From assembly GCF_011683915.1 (NCBI RefSeq), contig NZ_JAAQPH010000006.1, forward strand, positions 62,001-126,000: 64,000 nt of DNA, written 5' to 3'. This document shows positions 27,821-36,101 of this stretch, one piece after another (position 1 is the first letter of the stretch; each line of letters starts with the position of its first letter). The notes below the pieces were generated by a model. The model had not been told where the DNA came from and ran no database searches. It saw only the letters and a program-made list of their open reading frames with translations. The position numbers and the translations under genes were made by a program. The DNA is from Pelagibius litoralis (GTDB lineage Bacteria > Pseudomonadota > Alphaproteobacteria > Kiloniellales > Kiloniellaceae).

Positions 27821-27873
27821 TTGACGCCAATTGCGAAGCGCGCCTAGATTAAAGCATATTGTATGAGGAATAG
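27821..27873 (+). promoter_or_regulatory. Promoter and putative GntR operator of the first sugar ABC operon
   Basis: TTGACG (27821-27826) and TAGATT (27845-27850) at 18-base spacing form a good sigma-70 promoter. Directly after it, at 27853-27873, is a 21-base element whose core reads TTGTATGAGGA. The identical 21 bases recur at 34415-34435, again 25 bases after a TTGACGCC. The core fits the FadR-family operator pattern TNGTNNNACNA with one mismatch. The rest of the 382-base gap upstream of the binding-protein gene holds nothing else I can name. Confidence 0.7.
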
Positions 27874-28005
27874 ATCTGCCTATGGGGGCCTGCGGGAAGC
27901 GGGGCGCAGACCGGCCTTCCGACGCCTCGTGATCAGGCGTGGTCCGGGCGCAAGATCCAGTAAGACAAAACGAATAAACAAATAATCAAAACGGAGGAGG
28001 AACCC

Positions 28006-29004
28006 ATGAAAAAGGGAAAAATGAAGAAGCAGGCTGCGGTGCTCGGGCTTTTGGCCGGGCTGGCCTTTGCGGCACCGGCGGAGGCGGCGGATATGTCCTG
28101 CGAGGGCAAGCGGTTTGTTTTCTTCCCCGGCGGCCCGGAAGGCGGGTCCTTCGCATCCATCGTCTACAATGGGGCCGTTCTGGCGGCAGAACACACCGGT
28201 TGTCAGGTGGACTATGTCTGGTCCGACTGGAACCCGGCGAAGATGGTGCAGCAGTTCAAGGAGGCGATCGCCCGGCGCCCCGACGGTATCGCCCTCATGG
28301 GGCACCCTGGCGAAGCCGCGCTCGGCAACCTGGTCGACGAAGCGCGCTCCAAAGGGATCATTGTCACCACACAGAACGTCGACCTGCCGGATTCCGAAGG
28401 CAAGTACAAGGCTGACGGCATGGGCTATGTCGGCGCGACGCTTTATCAGGCCGGCAGCTTTCTGGGCCAGGGCACGGTGAAGACCTGCGGCCTGAAGTCC
28501 GGCGACGAGGCCCTGGTCTGGGGCTTGCTGGGGCAGGAGGCGCGGGGTCAGCGCACCAAGGGCGTGATCGACGCCCTGGAGGCCGCCGGCGTGAAGGTTT
28601 CCTATCTCGAAATCTCCGACTCCACGAACAAGGATGCGGCGACGGGTACGCCGGTCTTTGCCAGCTTCGCGGCCAGCCATCCCGGCCTGAAGGCGGTGGT
28701 GACCGACCACGGCGCCCTGACCGCGACCCTCGGCACCTATCTGCGGACCGCCGGCAAGAAGCCGGACGAGGTCTGCGGCGCCGGCTTCGATCTTTCCGCC
28801 GCGACGGCACAGGGCATCGAAGAGGGCTACATCGATGTGGTGCTCGACCAGCAGCCTTTCCTGCAGGGGTATCTGCCGATCGTGCAGCTGTATCTCACCG
28901 CCAAGTTCGGCTTTGCCGGGATGAACGTGGATACCGGTGCGGCACTGATCACGGCAGGCAACATCGACATGGTCGCCCCGCTGGCGGCGGAAGCCATTCG
29001 CTAA
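28006..29004 (+). CDS. Sugar ABC transporter substrate-binding protein, system 1
   Basis: A 332-residue periplasmic binding protein of the ribose/galactose (RbsB-like, Peripla_BP_4) class, with signal peptide 1-27. It captures a monosaccharide and delivers it to the permease encoded downstream. Characteristic segments are PDGIALMGHPGEAALGNLV, ARSKGIIVTTQNVD, GYVGATLYQAG and VWGLLGQEARGQR, then the C-terminal GYIDVVLDQQPFLQGYLP. A close relative is encoded at 37181-38200. GGAGGAGG lies upstream of the first of two near-start ATGs. It is the first gene of binding protein-ATPase-permease. Confidence 0.93.
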   Translation: MKKGKMKKQAAVLGLLAGLAFAAPAEAADMSCEGKRFVFFPGGPEGGSFASIVYNGAVLAAEHTGCQVDYVWSDWNPAKMVQQFKEAIARRPDGIALMGHPGEAALGNLVDEARSKGIIVTTQNVDLPDSEGKYKADGMGYVGATLYQAGSFLGQGTVKTCGLKSGDEALVWGLLGQEARGQRTKGVIDALEAAGVKVSYLEISDSTNKDAATGTPVFASFAASHPGLKAVVTDHGALTATLGTYLRTAGKKPDEVCGAGFDLSAATAQGIEEGYIDVVLDQQPFLQGYLPIVQLYLTAKFGFAGMNVDTGAALITAGNIDMVAPLAAEAIR

Positions 29005-29025
29005 GCGTTACGCTTTGCAAAGGGT

Positions 29026-29050
29026 GGGGGGCAGGCAGGGCCTGCTCCCC
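29026..29050 (+). other. Stem-loop after the binding-protein gene
   Basis: GGGGGGCAGGC (29026-29036) pairs with GCCTGCTCCCC (29040-29050), one G-U pair, 3-base loop. There is no T-tract. Placed between binding protein and ATPase, it probably protects the binding-protein mRNA end and skews expression towards it. Confidence 0.6.
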
Positions 29051-29087
29051 CATCCTGACCCTGGGCATCCAGTGAGGAGGGTTCGGC

Positions 29088-29870
29088 ATGACCGCAAGCG
29101 AGAGTCTTCTGTCGCTGCGACGGATTACCAAGGGTTTCGGTAAGATCCCCGTCTTACACGAAATCGACCTGGACATCGGCAGCAATGAGATCGTTGCCCT
29201 GGTCGGTGACAACGGGGCCGGGAAGTCGACCCTGATCAAGGTCATTACCGGTGTGCACAGCCCGTCCTCGGGCGAGGTCTGGTTCAAGGGCGAGCGGCGC
29301 AACGAGCACTCGGTAAAACGTTCGCGCGAGATCGGCATCGAGACGGTCTATCAGGAGCGCGCGCTGGCCGATCAACAGGCGCTGTGGCGCAACATGTTTG
29401 CAGGGCGGGAACTGACCAACCGCTTCGGCTTCATCGATGTTGCCAAGCAGAAGGCGGAAACCGAGCGCCTGCTGCGCCGGCAGATGGGTTTCACTTCCAA
29501 GGCCATCACCATCGATTCGGAAGTGCGCGGCCTTTCCGGCGGCGAGAAGCAGGGCGTCGCCATCGGCCGGGCCCTCTACTTCGATGCCGACCTCATTATC
29601 CTGGACGAACCCACCATGGGCCTCTCCCTGAAGGAGACGACGCGGGTGCTGGATTTCGTGAAGGATATCCGCCGCCAGGGAAAGTCGGCGATCTTCATCG
29701 ATCACAACATCTTCCACGTCTACGACGTCTGCGACCGCTTTGTGATTCTGGATCGTGGCCGTATTGCCGGTGACTTCCGCAAGGAAGAACTCAGCCAGCC
29801 GGAACTGGTACGCAAGATGCTGCTGCTGGCCACCACCGGCAGCCTGGACGAGGAGGGCGCGCAGGCATGA
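29088..29870 (+). CDS. Sugar ABC transporter ATPase, system 1
   Basis: A 260-residue single-domain ATPase, unlike the duplicated RbsA/XylG type, so it resembles FrcA. Walker A is GDNGAGKST (near 43-51), followed by a Q-loop TVYQERALADQQ, signature LSGGEKQGVAIGRAL, Walker B LIILDEP and switch histidine in FIDHN. It energises import with the permease that follows, whose ATG overlaps this stop (ATGA). A very similar ATPase occurs at 35310-36101. Confidence 0.93.
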   Translation: MTASESLLSLRRITKGFGKIPVLHEIDLDIGSNEIVALVGDNGAGKSTLIKVITGVHSPSSGEVWFKGERRNEHSVKRSREIGIETVYQERALADQQALWRNMFAGRELTNRFGFIDVAKQKAETERLLRRQMGFTSKAITIDSEVRGLSGGEKQGVAIGRALYFDADLIILDEPTMGLSLKETTRVLDFVKDIRRQGKSAIFIDHNIFHVYDVCDRFVILDRGRIAGDFRKEELSQPELVRKMLLLATTGSLDEEGAQA

Positions 29871-30895
29871 GCGGGGGAAGCGAACAGGTGACCGGCGAAG
29901 CCGTCGCACCGCAGCCGGTGGCCAAGGGCCGCGATTGGGCGGCCTTCGTCGCGGCGCATAAGATCCAGATCGCCATTACCTTGATCCTGGTGGGGCTCTA
30001 TTCGCTGTTCCTCACCGGCAACCCCGATGTTTTTCTACGCTACGACATCTATCGCTCTTTCATGTCGACAATGCCCTTTTTCGGCATCATGGCGCTGGCG
30101 ATGACCTTTGTGGTGACGCTGGGCGAAATGGACCTTTCCTTCCCCTCGGTGATGGGGTTTTCCACCTGGGTCTTCGGTACGGTCTATGTGTCGAGCGAGA
30201 GCTTTCTGCTGGCCTTGCTGGCCTGCCTCTTGGTCGGGGTCATTGCCGGGCTGGGTAACGGGCTGCTGGTGGCCAAGGTCGGCATCCCCTCCATCGTCGC
30301 GACCATCGGCACCATGTTTTTGTGGCGCGGCGCGGTGAACATGGCGGCGGAAGGCAAGGGCATCGCCCTTGTTTCCCTGCGCGAGTCGCCGCTGCATCAG
30401 GTCTTCGTCGGCCGGCTCTTCGACGATGTCCTGCCGATGCAGTTTGTCTGGATGGTGGCGATTGCCGTGTTCCTGGGATTGATCTACCGGCGCCATCGTT
30501 TCGGCAGCCATGTGCTCTTCGTCGGCGACAACGCGGCTTCCGCGGCGATGATGGGTATCAAGGTCGACCGCGTTAAAATCGCCTGCTTCATGCTGGTCGG
30601 CGGTTTCGCCGCCCTGGCGGGCGTTTTCCTGACCTCGGAGGTGACCTACTTCTGGCCGAGCCAGGGCGACGGCATGCTGCTGACGACGCTGGCGGCGGTC
30701 TTCATCGGCGGTACCTCGGTTTTCGGCGGCAAGGGTACGCTCTACGGCACCTTCATCGGTGTGCTCATCATCGGGTCCCTGGAAGCGGGCATCGTGGCGA
30801 TCGGCCTGACCGGGTTCTATGTGCAGTTCCTCTACGGTCTGCTGATCACCGTTTCGGTTTCCATCTATGCCCTGCTGTTGCGCCGGGGGGGCTAA
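29867..30895 (+). CDS. Sugar ABC transporter permease, system 1
   Basis: A 342-residue inner-membrane permease of the RbsC/FrcC family (BPD_transp_2) with about ten membrane helices. Family markers are FGIMALAMTFVVTLGEMDLSFPS, GLGNGLLVAKVGIPSIVATIGTMFLWRG, the GDN motif (FVGDNAASAAMMGIKVDRVK) and the late AVFIGGTSVFGGKGT. The N-terminal 35 residues are cytosolic. The 3' end is followed by a 28-base inverted repeat. It is translationally coupled to the ATPase. Confidence 0.93.
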   Translation: MSGGSEQVTGEAVAPQPVAKGRDWAAFVAAHKIQIAITLILVGLYSLFLTGNPDVFLRYDIYRSFMSTMPFFGIMALAMTFVVTLGEMDLSFPSVMGFSTWVFGTVYVSSESFLLALLACLLVGVIAGLGNGLLVAKVGIPSIVATIGTMFLWRGAVNMAAEGKGIALVSLRESPLHQVFVGRLFDDVLPMQFVWMVAIAVFLGLIYRRHRFGSHVLFVGDNAASAAMMGIKVDRVKIACFMLVGGFAALAGVFLTSEVTYFWPSQGDGMLLTTLAAVFIGGTSVFGGKGTLYGTFIGVLIIGSLEAGIVAIGLTGFYVQFLYGLLITVSVSIYALLLRRGG

Positions 30896-30913
30896 GCTTT
30901 GGATTTGACGGCA

Positions 30914-30984
30914 CCGGCCCGCTCCCCCTCCCGACCACCCAACGCGATTATACTGGTGGGTGGTCGGGAGGGGGAGCGGGCCGG
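30914..30984. repeat. 28-base perfect inverted repeat between convergent operons
   Basis: Left arm 30914-30941 begins CCGGCCCGCTCC and right arm 30957-30984 is its exact reverse complement. The 15-base spacer contains GCGATTATAC. It sits between the permease stop (30895) and the convergent permease-like gene (31012). There is no flanking T-run on either strand, so it is an unusually long, GC-rich structure rather than a textbook terminator. It could insulate the two convergent transcripts. Confidence 0.9.
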
Positions 30985-31011
30985 AACCGCTTCGACGTAA
31001 GTCGAAATACC

Positions 31012-32475
31012 CTAAAAGGCCGTCAGGCCGGCATAGATCAGCGCCAGGACCGCCATGGCGACGAGGGTATAGGGCAGGTTCCATTTCCAGGCCAGCTCGA
31101 TGCCGCTGTGGCCGCTGGCGCGGGCCAGCATCAGGGTGCCGGAGGCAAAGGGCGCGCCGGTGGTGCAGATCGCCGTGCCGGCGGCAATGGCCAGCGCTGC
31201 CAGTGTCGGGCTCACCGGAATGATCCCGAGGTCGGCGACCAGACTGCCCAGGAACACCGCCGTGGTGATCGGGCTGAGAGCGATCTGTCCGCCCAGCCAG
31301 ACAAAGGCGCTGAGACCGAAAAGGAACAGCCAGCCGGGCATCTGTTCGACCGAGAGGGCGCTGGCGACCTGATCGGCCGGGATCAGCCGGGCCGCCAGCG
31401 TGCCGATGAAGCCAGCGGCGCCGAGCGAGACCGCTTCGCGTACAAAGGACGGCAGGTTGCCGGTGGTGATCGCGCCGAGCCGGACGAGGCTGCCGCGCAG
31501 CTTGGCCGTCGCCGAGTGTCCCCCCTGCTGTGCGAAGACCCAGACCATCAGAACCAGGGGCGCGGCCAGCATGACGCCGTTCACCAGAGAGACCGAACCC
31601 AGGGTGCTGAGGGCCAGGGTCAGGCCAAGCAGGAGCGCGGAGATGCAGCCCAGGCGGAAAAAGGCGGGTCCCGGGAAAGCCTGGCCGCCGGTTTCCGGCA
31701 TCTGGCCGCTGTTGCGCAAGCGGCGGCGCAGCGGCCACCAGCGCAGCATGTCCTCCAGCCAACTGACCAGCAGCATGACGAAGGCGACGGCCAGGCCGGT
31801 GACCAGCAGGCGGCCGGTCTCGATACCCGGAATCAGCGTCGGCAGGATCGCCTGGGTGACCGCTGTCGGGGCCCAGACCAGAAACCAGGCGAAGCCGCGC
31901 AACAGCGCCGAGAGCTGGCGGCGCTCGCGGACCCGCCCGATCTCGTCCAGGGCTTCGCCAGTGGATTTGTCGCCGCGAACGCCGCGCAGGATGATCGGCG
32001 CGAGCAGAGAGAGAGCCCCGAGGTTGATCAGCACGGAAAAGAAGTGGCTGCCCATGAAGACGGCGAGGAAACGCCGCTGCGGGGGTTGCCGGGTGATGTA
32101 GGTGCCGCAGTCGCGCACTGCGGGTGAGGTAATGCCGCCTTCGCGCAACAGGCCCATCAGTAGAATGAAAGCGGCCAGGAAAGAGGCCCGCTCCAGACCG
32201 CGCTCGATTGTCTCGGCGGCGTCGGGCAGGCGATAGAGAGCGAGCGCCAGCAATACCAGCGCGATGCCGAGAAGGTAGAACTCCCGCAGCCGCAACCGCG
32301 TGAAGCCGAGCAGCGGCGTCGCGAGAACCAGCACCTGCGTGCCCAACTCGGCAAAGCGGCCGGGCGAGAACAACTGCAGCAGTTCGCAGGCCATCAGGGC
32401 CAGCAGCAAGGGCCCAAGAAACGGCCCGGGCGATGTCGGCGCGGAAGGGTCGCCCGCCGGCGCCGGGGCGGACAT
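31012..32475 (-). CDS. Polytopic permease-like protein (ion transporter superfamily type)
   Basis: A 487-residue membrane protein with roughly twelve hydrophobic segments, including LLALMACELLQLF, ASFLAAFILLMGLL, a paired-helix hairpin around QIALSPITTAVFLGSLVADLG and CTTGAPFASGTL near the C-terminus. The proline- and glycine-rich re-entrant signatures resemble anion permeases of the IT superfamily, but I cannot name the family or substrate. It starts 1 base after the DHDPS-like gene stop, so it is surely in the same minus-strand operon. This makes uptake or export of a sugar acid plausible. Confidence 0.7.
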   Translation of the reverse strand: MSAPAPAGDPSAPTSPGPFLGPLLLALMACELLQLFSPGRFAELGTQVLVLATPLLGFTRLRLREFYLLGIALVLLALALYRLPDAAETIERGLERASFLAAFILLMGLLREGGITSPAVRDCGTYITRQPPQRRFLAVFMGSHFFSVLINLGALSLLAPIILRGVRGDKSTGEALDEIGRVRERRQLSALLRGFAWFLVWAPTAVTQAILPTLIPGIETGRLLVTGLAVAFVMLLVSWLEDMLRWWPLRRRLRNSGQMPETGGQAFPGPAFFRLGCISALLLGLTLALSTLGSVSLVNGVMLAAPLVLMVWVFAQQGGHSATAKLRGSLVRLGAITTGNLPSFVREAVSLGAAGFIGTLAARLIPADQVASALSVEQMPGWLFLFGLSAFVWLGGQIALSPITTAVFLGSLVADLGIIPVSPTLAALAIAAGTAICTTGAPFASGTLMLARASGHSGIELAWKWNLPYTLVAMAVLALIYAGLTAF

Positions 32476-32476
32476 C

Positions 32477-33400
32477 CTAGGGCAGGGGGCCCAGTGCCTC
32501 GGCGTAACGCCGGGCGCAGGCGAGGCCGAAGTCGCTGGGCTGCAGCGCCGGCGCCCGGTCGTGAACGGTCAGGCCCAGCCGTAGCGCGGCGATGCGTTTG
32601 CCGTAGCAGAGCAGGGTTTCGATCGATTGCATGACGAAGGTGATGGTCGGCAGGATCTCGCGGTACAGCGCTTCGGCGGCGGCTTCATCCTCGGCCTTTC
32701 CACTGCGCATCAGTTCGTAGATACGGATCTGCCGGTCGAAACAGTCCGGCGCGGGGACCAGCCCGGCACAGCCGGCGCGCAGGTTGTCCGGCAGCTCCAG
32801 CCCGCCACGCCCGTTGAAAACGGTCAGCCGGCCCTCGGTCTCCGCGATCATGCGCTGGATCGTCAGCGCCGGGCCCTCGCCCTTCAGCAGGCAGACGTTG
32901 GGATGTTGCCGGTTCAGCTCGAAAAGGCCGGCGGCGGAGAGCCCGATGCCGATATAGTCCGGCGCGTTCTGGATGGCGATGGGCAGGTCGATCTGCTCGG
33001 CGACGGCACCGAAGAAGCGGACGTATTCGATCTCCGGCAGGCCCTTGACCGGCGGCGGCTGCAGGATCAGCCAATCGGCGCCCGCAGCGGCGGCGGCCTT
33101 GGCCATGGCGACCTGCTGGGCGACCGAGTTCCCGAAGATGGTGAGGGCCACCGGGCAGCGCCCGGCAACGTCGCTGCAGACCCAGTCCATCACCTGGCGG
33201 CGCTCCGCCTCGCTCAGCTTGGCGACCTCGGTTGCCAGCCCCAGCGCCGCAATGCCGTGGGCGCCCTGGGTCAGGCAGGCCTCCACCTGGCGGCGCATGG
33301 CATCCCGGTCCAGCGCGCCGGCCTCGTCGAAGAAGGCGTAGAGCATGGGATAGATGCCGTGAAAGCTGGAAGCGGTGTCCGGTTCGGTCAGGTTCGTCAT
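32477..33400 (-). CDS. DHDPS/KDG-aldolase family protein
   Basis: A 307-residue class I aldolase/lyase fold. The Schiff-base lysine is Lys173 in CLLKGEGPA, and the GIAALGLATEVAKLSEAER block matches the GTTGE region of the family. The proton-relay tyrosine position of DHDPS (normally YN-P) is Gln in IQNAPDYIG, so it is not a lysine-pathway enzyme. Ketodeoxy-sugar-acid aldolase or dehydratase is likelier. Its start overlaps the epimerase stop by 4 bases, and the permease gene follows 1 base later. Confidence 0.82.
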   Translation of the reverse strand: MTNLTEPDTASSFHGIYPMLYAFFDEAGALDRDAMRRQVEACLTQGAHGIAALGLATEVAKLSEAERRQVMDWVCSDVAGRCPVALTIFGNSVAQQVAMAKAAAAAGADWLILQPPPVKGLPEIEYVRFFGAVAEQIDLPIAIQNAPDYIGIGLSAAGLFELNRQHPNVCLLKGEGPALTIQRMIAETEGRLTVFNGRGGLELPDNLRAGCAGLVPAPDCFDRQIRIYELMRSGKAEDEAAAEALYREILPTITFVMQSIETLLCYGKRIAALRLGLTVHDRAPALQPSDFGLACARRYAEALGPLP

Positions 33401-34335
33401 GCCGTTTCCAGCGCCGGTGCAAAGCGCAGCTTGGCGGCAAAGCGTTCGCCGGGGGCAAGGCTGCGAAAACCGGTGTCGCCGCGGCCTTCCTGGGCCAGGT
33501 TCACCGCATCGGTCATGGCGGAAACCGGCTCAACGCAGAAGAAGTTTTCACCCGGCGGCGTGAAGACGACCAGGAAGCCCAGCGAGGCGCCGGAGTAGAT
33601 TGTCATCTTGGCCCGCCATTCCGGCCATTCGATGACCGCCTTGCCGCCGAAGCCGGCGAAACAGTTGTCGATGCCGGCGCTGCTGGGCAAAACCCCGTGA
33701 TTGGGGTCCTTCTCCGGCGGCGGCGTGACCATCAGTGTCGGCATGACTTCATCGTCGTTTTCCCACATGCGCCCGACCTCGGCGGTCAGACGGCATTCCG
33801 GGGTTCGCGGGAAATAGGGGTGCAGGCCAAGGCCCACAGGCATCGATTGATCGCCTTCGTTGGAAACGGCGATCTCGACCAGCAGATCGTCTTCGCTGAG
33901 CTCAAAGCGCTGCTCCGCGCGATAGGCTGCCGGCCATTCGCCGCGGGTGGCACTGTCGCTGTTCTCGAAGACCAGGGTGGCGCTCGCCTCGCCGCGGGCT
34001 TCGACCTGCCAGCGGCCCTGCCATCCATGGCCGTGGATCGCGTGGCTTTCCGGCGGAAAGTTCAGCGGCAGCTGATAGAGTCTTCCCTCGAAATCGAAGC
34101 GCCCGTCGCGAATGCGGTTCGAATAGGGAACCAGGGGAAAGCAGGCGGTATCGGTCGGCGGGAAACCGCTCCCGGCCGGGGCCGGCCGCATCCAGTCGAT
34201 CGCCCCTGCGCTTCCATGCCAGCGGAAGGCCGTGATGCAGCCGCCGTCCAGCGAAAGCTCCAGCTCTGCCCGGCCGGCCCGCAAAGTCACGCGGTCATCG
34301 GCCTTTTCTTCGGTCTTTGCCCTATCGTCCGGCAT
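33397..34335 (-). CDS. Aldose 1-epimerase (mutarotase) family protein
   Basis: A 312-residue galactose-mutarotase-fold enzyme that interconverts alpha and beta anomers of an aldose. Landmarks are CFPLVPYSNRIRDGRF (substrate arginine), HAIHGHGW with the catalytic histidine, GLGLHPYFPRTP with the second histidine, and a late VVFTPPGENFFCVEPVSAMTDA containing the glutamate base. It is the first gene of the minus-strand operon and is divergent from the GntR gene, sharing the operator region with it. Confidence 0.85.
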   Translation of the reverse strand: MPDDRAKTEEKADDRVTLRAGRAELELSLDGGCITAFRWHGSAGAIDWMRPAPAGSGFPPTDTACFPLVPYSNRIRDGRFDFEGRLYQLPLNFPPESHAIHGHGWQGRWQVEARGEASATLVFENSDSATRGEWPAAYRAEQRFELSEDDLLVEIAVSNEGDQSMPVGLGLHPYFPRTPECRLTAEVGRMWENDDEVMPTLMVTPPPEKDPNHGVLPSSAGIDNCFAGFGGKAVIEWPEWRAKMTIYSGASLGFLVVFTPPGENFFCVEPVSAMTDAVNLAQEGRGDTGFRSLAPGERFAAKLRFAPALETA

Positions 34336-34383
34336 GTCGCAATCCTTCGTATCCTGCGCTGTTGCGTGTTCCGGTCACGAGGC

Positions 34384-34435
34384 TTGACGCCCCACATGGT
34401 TTCGCTAACCTATCAGCATATTGTATGAGGAATAG
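34384..34435 (+). promoter_or_regulatory. Promoter and putative GntR operator of the regulator/ABC-2 operon
   Basis: TTGACG at 34384-34389 and a weak -10 near TAACCT (34406) lie just before the 21-base element at 34415-34435. That element is identical to the one at 27853-27873 upstream of system 1. It sits in the divergent gap between epimerase and the GntR gene, so it can serve autoregulation and possibly both directions. Confidence 0.7.
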
Positions 34436-34511
34436 AGAGAAAGCACCTTTGCCGACTCTCTCCTCCCATCGGCTTCGCAAGGATGATTCGCGATGCCGCA
34501 AGGAAAAAACT

Positions 34512-35273
34512 GTGTCAGGGACGAAACCCGCGAGCAAGACCTACTCGAAGCGCAGCCTGCATGGGCTGGTTGCCCATGATCTCGGTCTTCGTATTGTCGG
34601 CGGCGAACTGCCATCGGATACCCTGTTGCCCAACGAGGCGGATCTCAGTGCCCTGCTCAAAGTTTCGCGCACCGCGCTGCGCGAGGCAATAAAGGTCCTC
34701 GCGGCCAAGGGGCTTCTGGTGTCCAAACCGAAAGTCGGCACCCGGGTCAGATCGCGCGCCGAATGGAACATGCTCGACCCCGACATTCTGGCCTGGCATT
34801 TCGAAGCGGCACCTTATGAGGACTTTGTCCGGGGCCTCTTCGAGATGCGCCAGATCATCGAACCTTCCGGGGCGGCAATGGCGGCGCAGCGGCGCAGCAA
34901 AACCGAACTGGCGGCGATCCGGGCGGCCTATGAGGCGATGGAACGCGCGCCAAGCGGCAGCGACGCCGTGGTCGAAACCGACCTGCGGTTTCATCAGGCA
35001 ATTCTCAATGCTTCGGACAATCAGTTCATGGGCTCGCTGGGCTCGCTGATCGAAACCGCGCTGCTCGGCTCGTTTCGGCTTTCCAGCGCGTCGCGGCCGG
35101 ATGCTCATGTGACCTCTTTGCCCGGCCACAAGGCGGTCCTCGATGCCATCGAGCGGCGTGATCCCGAGGCCGCGCGCTCGGCGATGCGTGAGCTGCTGCG
35201 CGGCGCCAAGGCGGACGTTCTGGCGGTGCTTAAGCTGCCCCAGAAGAAGGAGCCGGCGGCCTTCTACAACTAA
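34512..35273 (+). CDS. FadR-type GntR regulator
   Basis: A 253-residue regulator. A winged helix is at about 10-75 (LLPNEADLSALLKVSRTALREAIKVLAAKGLL and GTRVRSR). An FCD ligand-binding domain (about 100-235) carries the metal-site pattern DLRFHQAILNASDN and LPGHKAVLDAI. The GTG start at 34512 is preferred over upstream in-frame codons because AAGGAAAAAA precedes it and the extension is not protein-like. It is followed 36 bases later by the second sugar ABC operon. It most likely represses both sugar operons through the shared element and is relieved by a sugar acid. Confidence 0.9.
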   Translation: MSGTKPASKTYSKRSLHGLVAHDLGLRIVGGELPSDTLLPNEADLSALLKVSRTALREAIKVLAAKGLLVSKPKVGTRVRSRAEWNMLDPDILAWHFEAAPYEDFVRGLFEMRQIIEPSGAAMAAQRRSKTELAAIRAAYEAMERAPSGSDAVVETDLRFHQAILNASDNQFMGSLGSLIETALLGSFRLSSASRPDAHVTSLPGHKAVLDAIERRDPEAARSAMRELLRGAKADVLAVLKLPQKKEPAAFYN

Positions 35274-35309
35274 GAAATCCATGTCGGGTGAGCGCCGAAG
35301 GAGAGGGGA

Positions 35310-36101
35310 ATGAGCGGCAGTGAGTACAGGGATGTGGTACGTCTGGAAAATATCCAGATGCACTACGGCAATGTTCAGGCACTGAGTGACATCAACTTTG
35401 CCGTCGGCCGCAACGAGATCGTCGGGCTGATCGGCGATAACGGCGCCGGCAAGTCGACCCTGATCAAGATCATGACCGGCGTCGAACGGCCCACGGCCGG
35501 AAACCTCTATATCCGCGACAAGAAAGTCGATTGGGAGGGATACTCCGTCGGCCGCGCTCACGAACTGCGCTTCGAGACGGTCTATCAGGAAAAGTCTCTG
35601 GGCGAGAAACAGCCGCTGTGGCGTAACTTTTTTGTCGGCCGCCAGATTACCAACCGCCTCGGCTTCATCAAGGTGAAGCAGCAAAAGCAGATCGCCAACG
35701 ATGTGCTGCTCAACCAGATCGGTTTTCGCGGCGCCGGCATCGATGCGGACAGTCCGGTCGCACAGCTTTCCGGCGGCGAGCGCCAGGGCGTCGCCATCGG
35801 GCGGGCGATGCACTTCGATTCCGATCTTATCGTGCTGGACGAGCCGACGGTCGCCCTGGCGATCACCGAGGTGCGCAAGGTCCTGGACTTCGTGCGCGGT
35901 ATCAAGGAGTCGGGCCGCGCCTGCGTCTACATCGAGCACAACCTTGCCCATGTGCACGAACTGGCGGACCGTTTGGTGGTGCTGGACCGCGGGCGCGTCG
36001 TCCGGGAAATCCACAAGGGCGAAATGTCTCTGGCGGAGTTGACCTCGGCGCTGATCGACCTCCAGCATGCCAAGGTGGAAACAGCGGAGGCCGGGTCGTG
36101 A
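35310..36101 (+). CDS. Sugar ABC transporter ATPase, system 2
   Basis: A 263-residue single-domain ATPase, paralogous to the one at 29088-29870. Walker A is GDNGAGKST, the Q-loop TVYQEKSLGEKQ, the signature LSGGERQGVAIGRAM, Walker B LIVLDEP and switch histidine in YIEHN. AGGAGAGGGG precedes the ATG. Its stop overlaps the permease start by 4 bases. In the second system the order is regulator-ATPase-permease-binding protein, the reverse of system 1. Confidence 0.93.
   Translation: MSGSEYRDVVRLENIQMHYGNVQALSDINFAVGRNEIVGLIGDNGAGKSTLIKIMTGVERPTAGNLYIRDKKVDWEGYSVGRAHELRFETVYQEKSLGEKQPLWRNFFVGRQITNRLGFIKVKQQKQIANDVLLNQIGFRGAGIDADSPVAQLSGGERQGVAIGRAMHFDSDLIVLDEPTVALAITEVRKVLDFVRGIKESGRACVYIEHNLAHVHELADRLVVLDRGRVVREIHKGEMSLAELTSALIDLQHAKVETAEAGS

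Noticed and set aside
30914-30984. Inverted repeat as the end of an insertion sequence
   Set aside because: The two arms are only 15 bases apart, with no transposase or target duplication.
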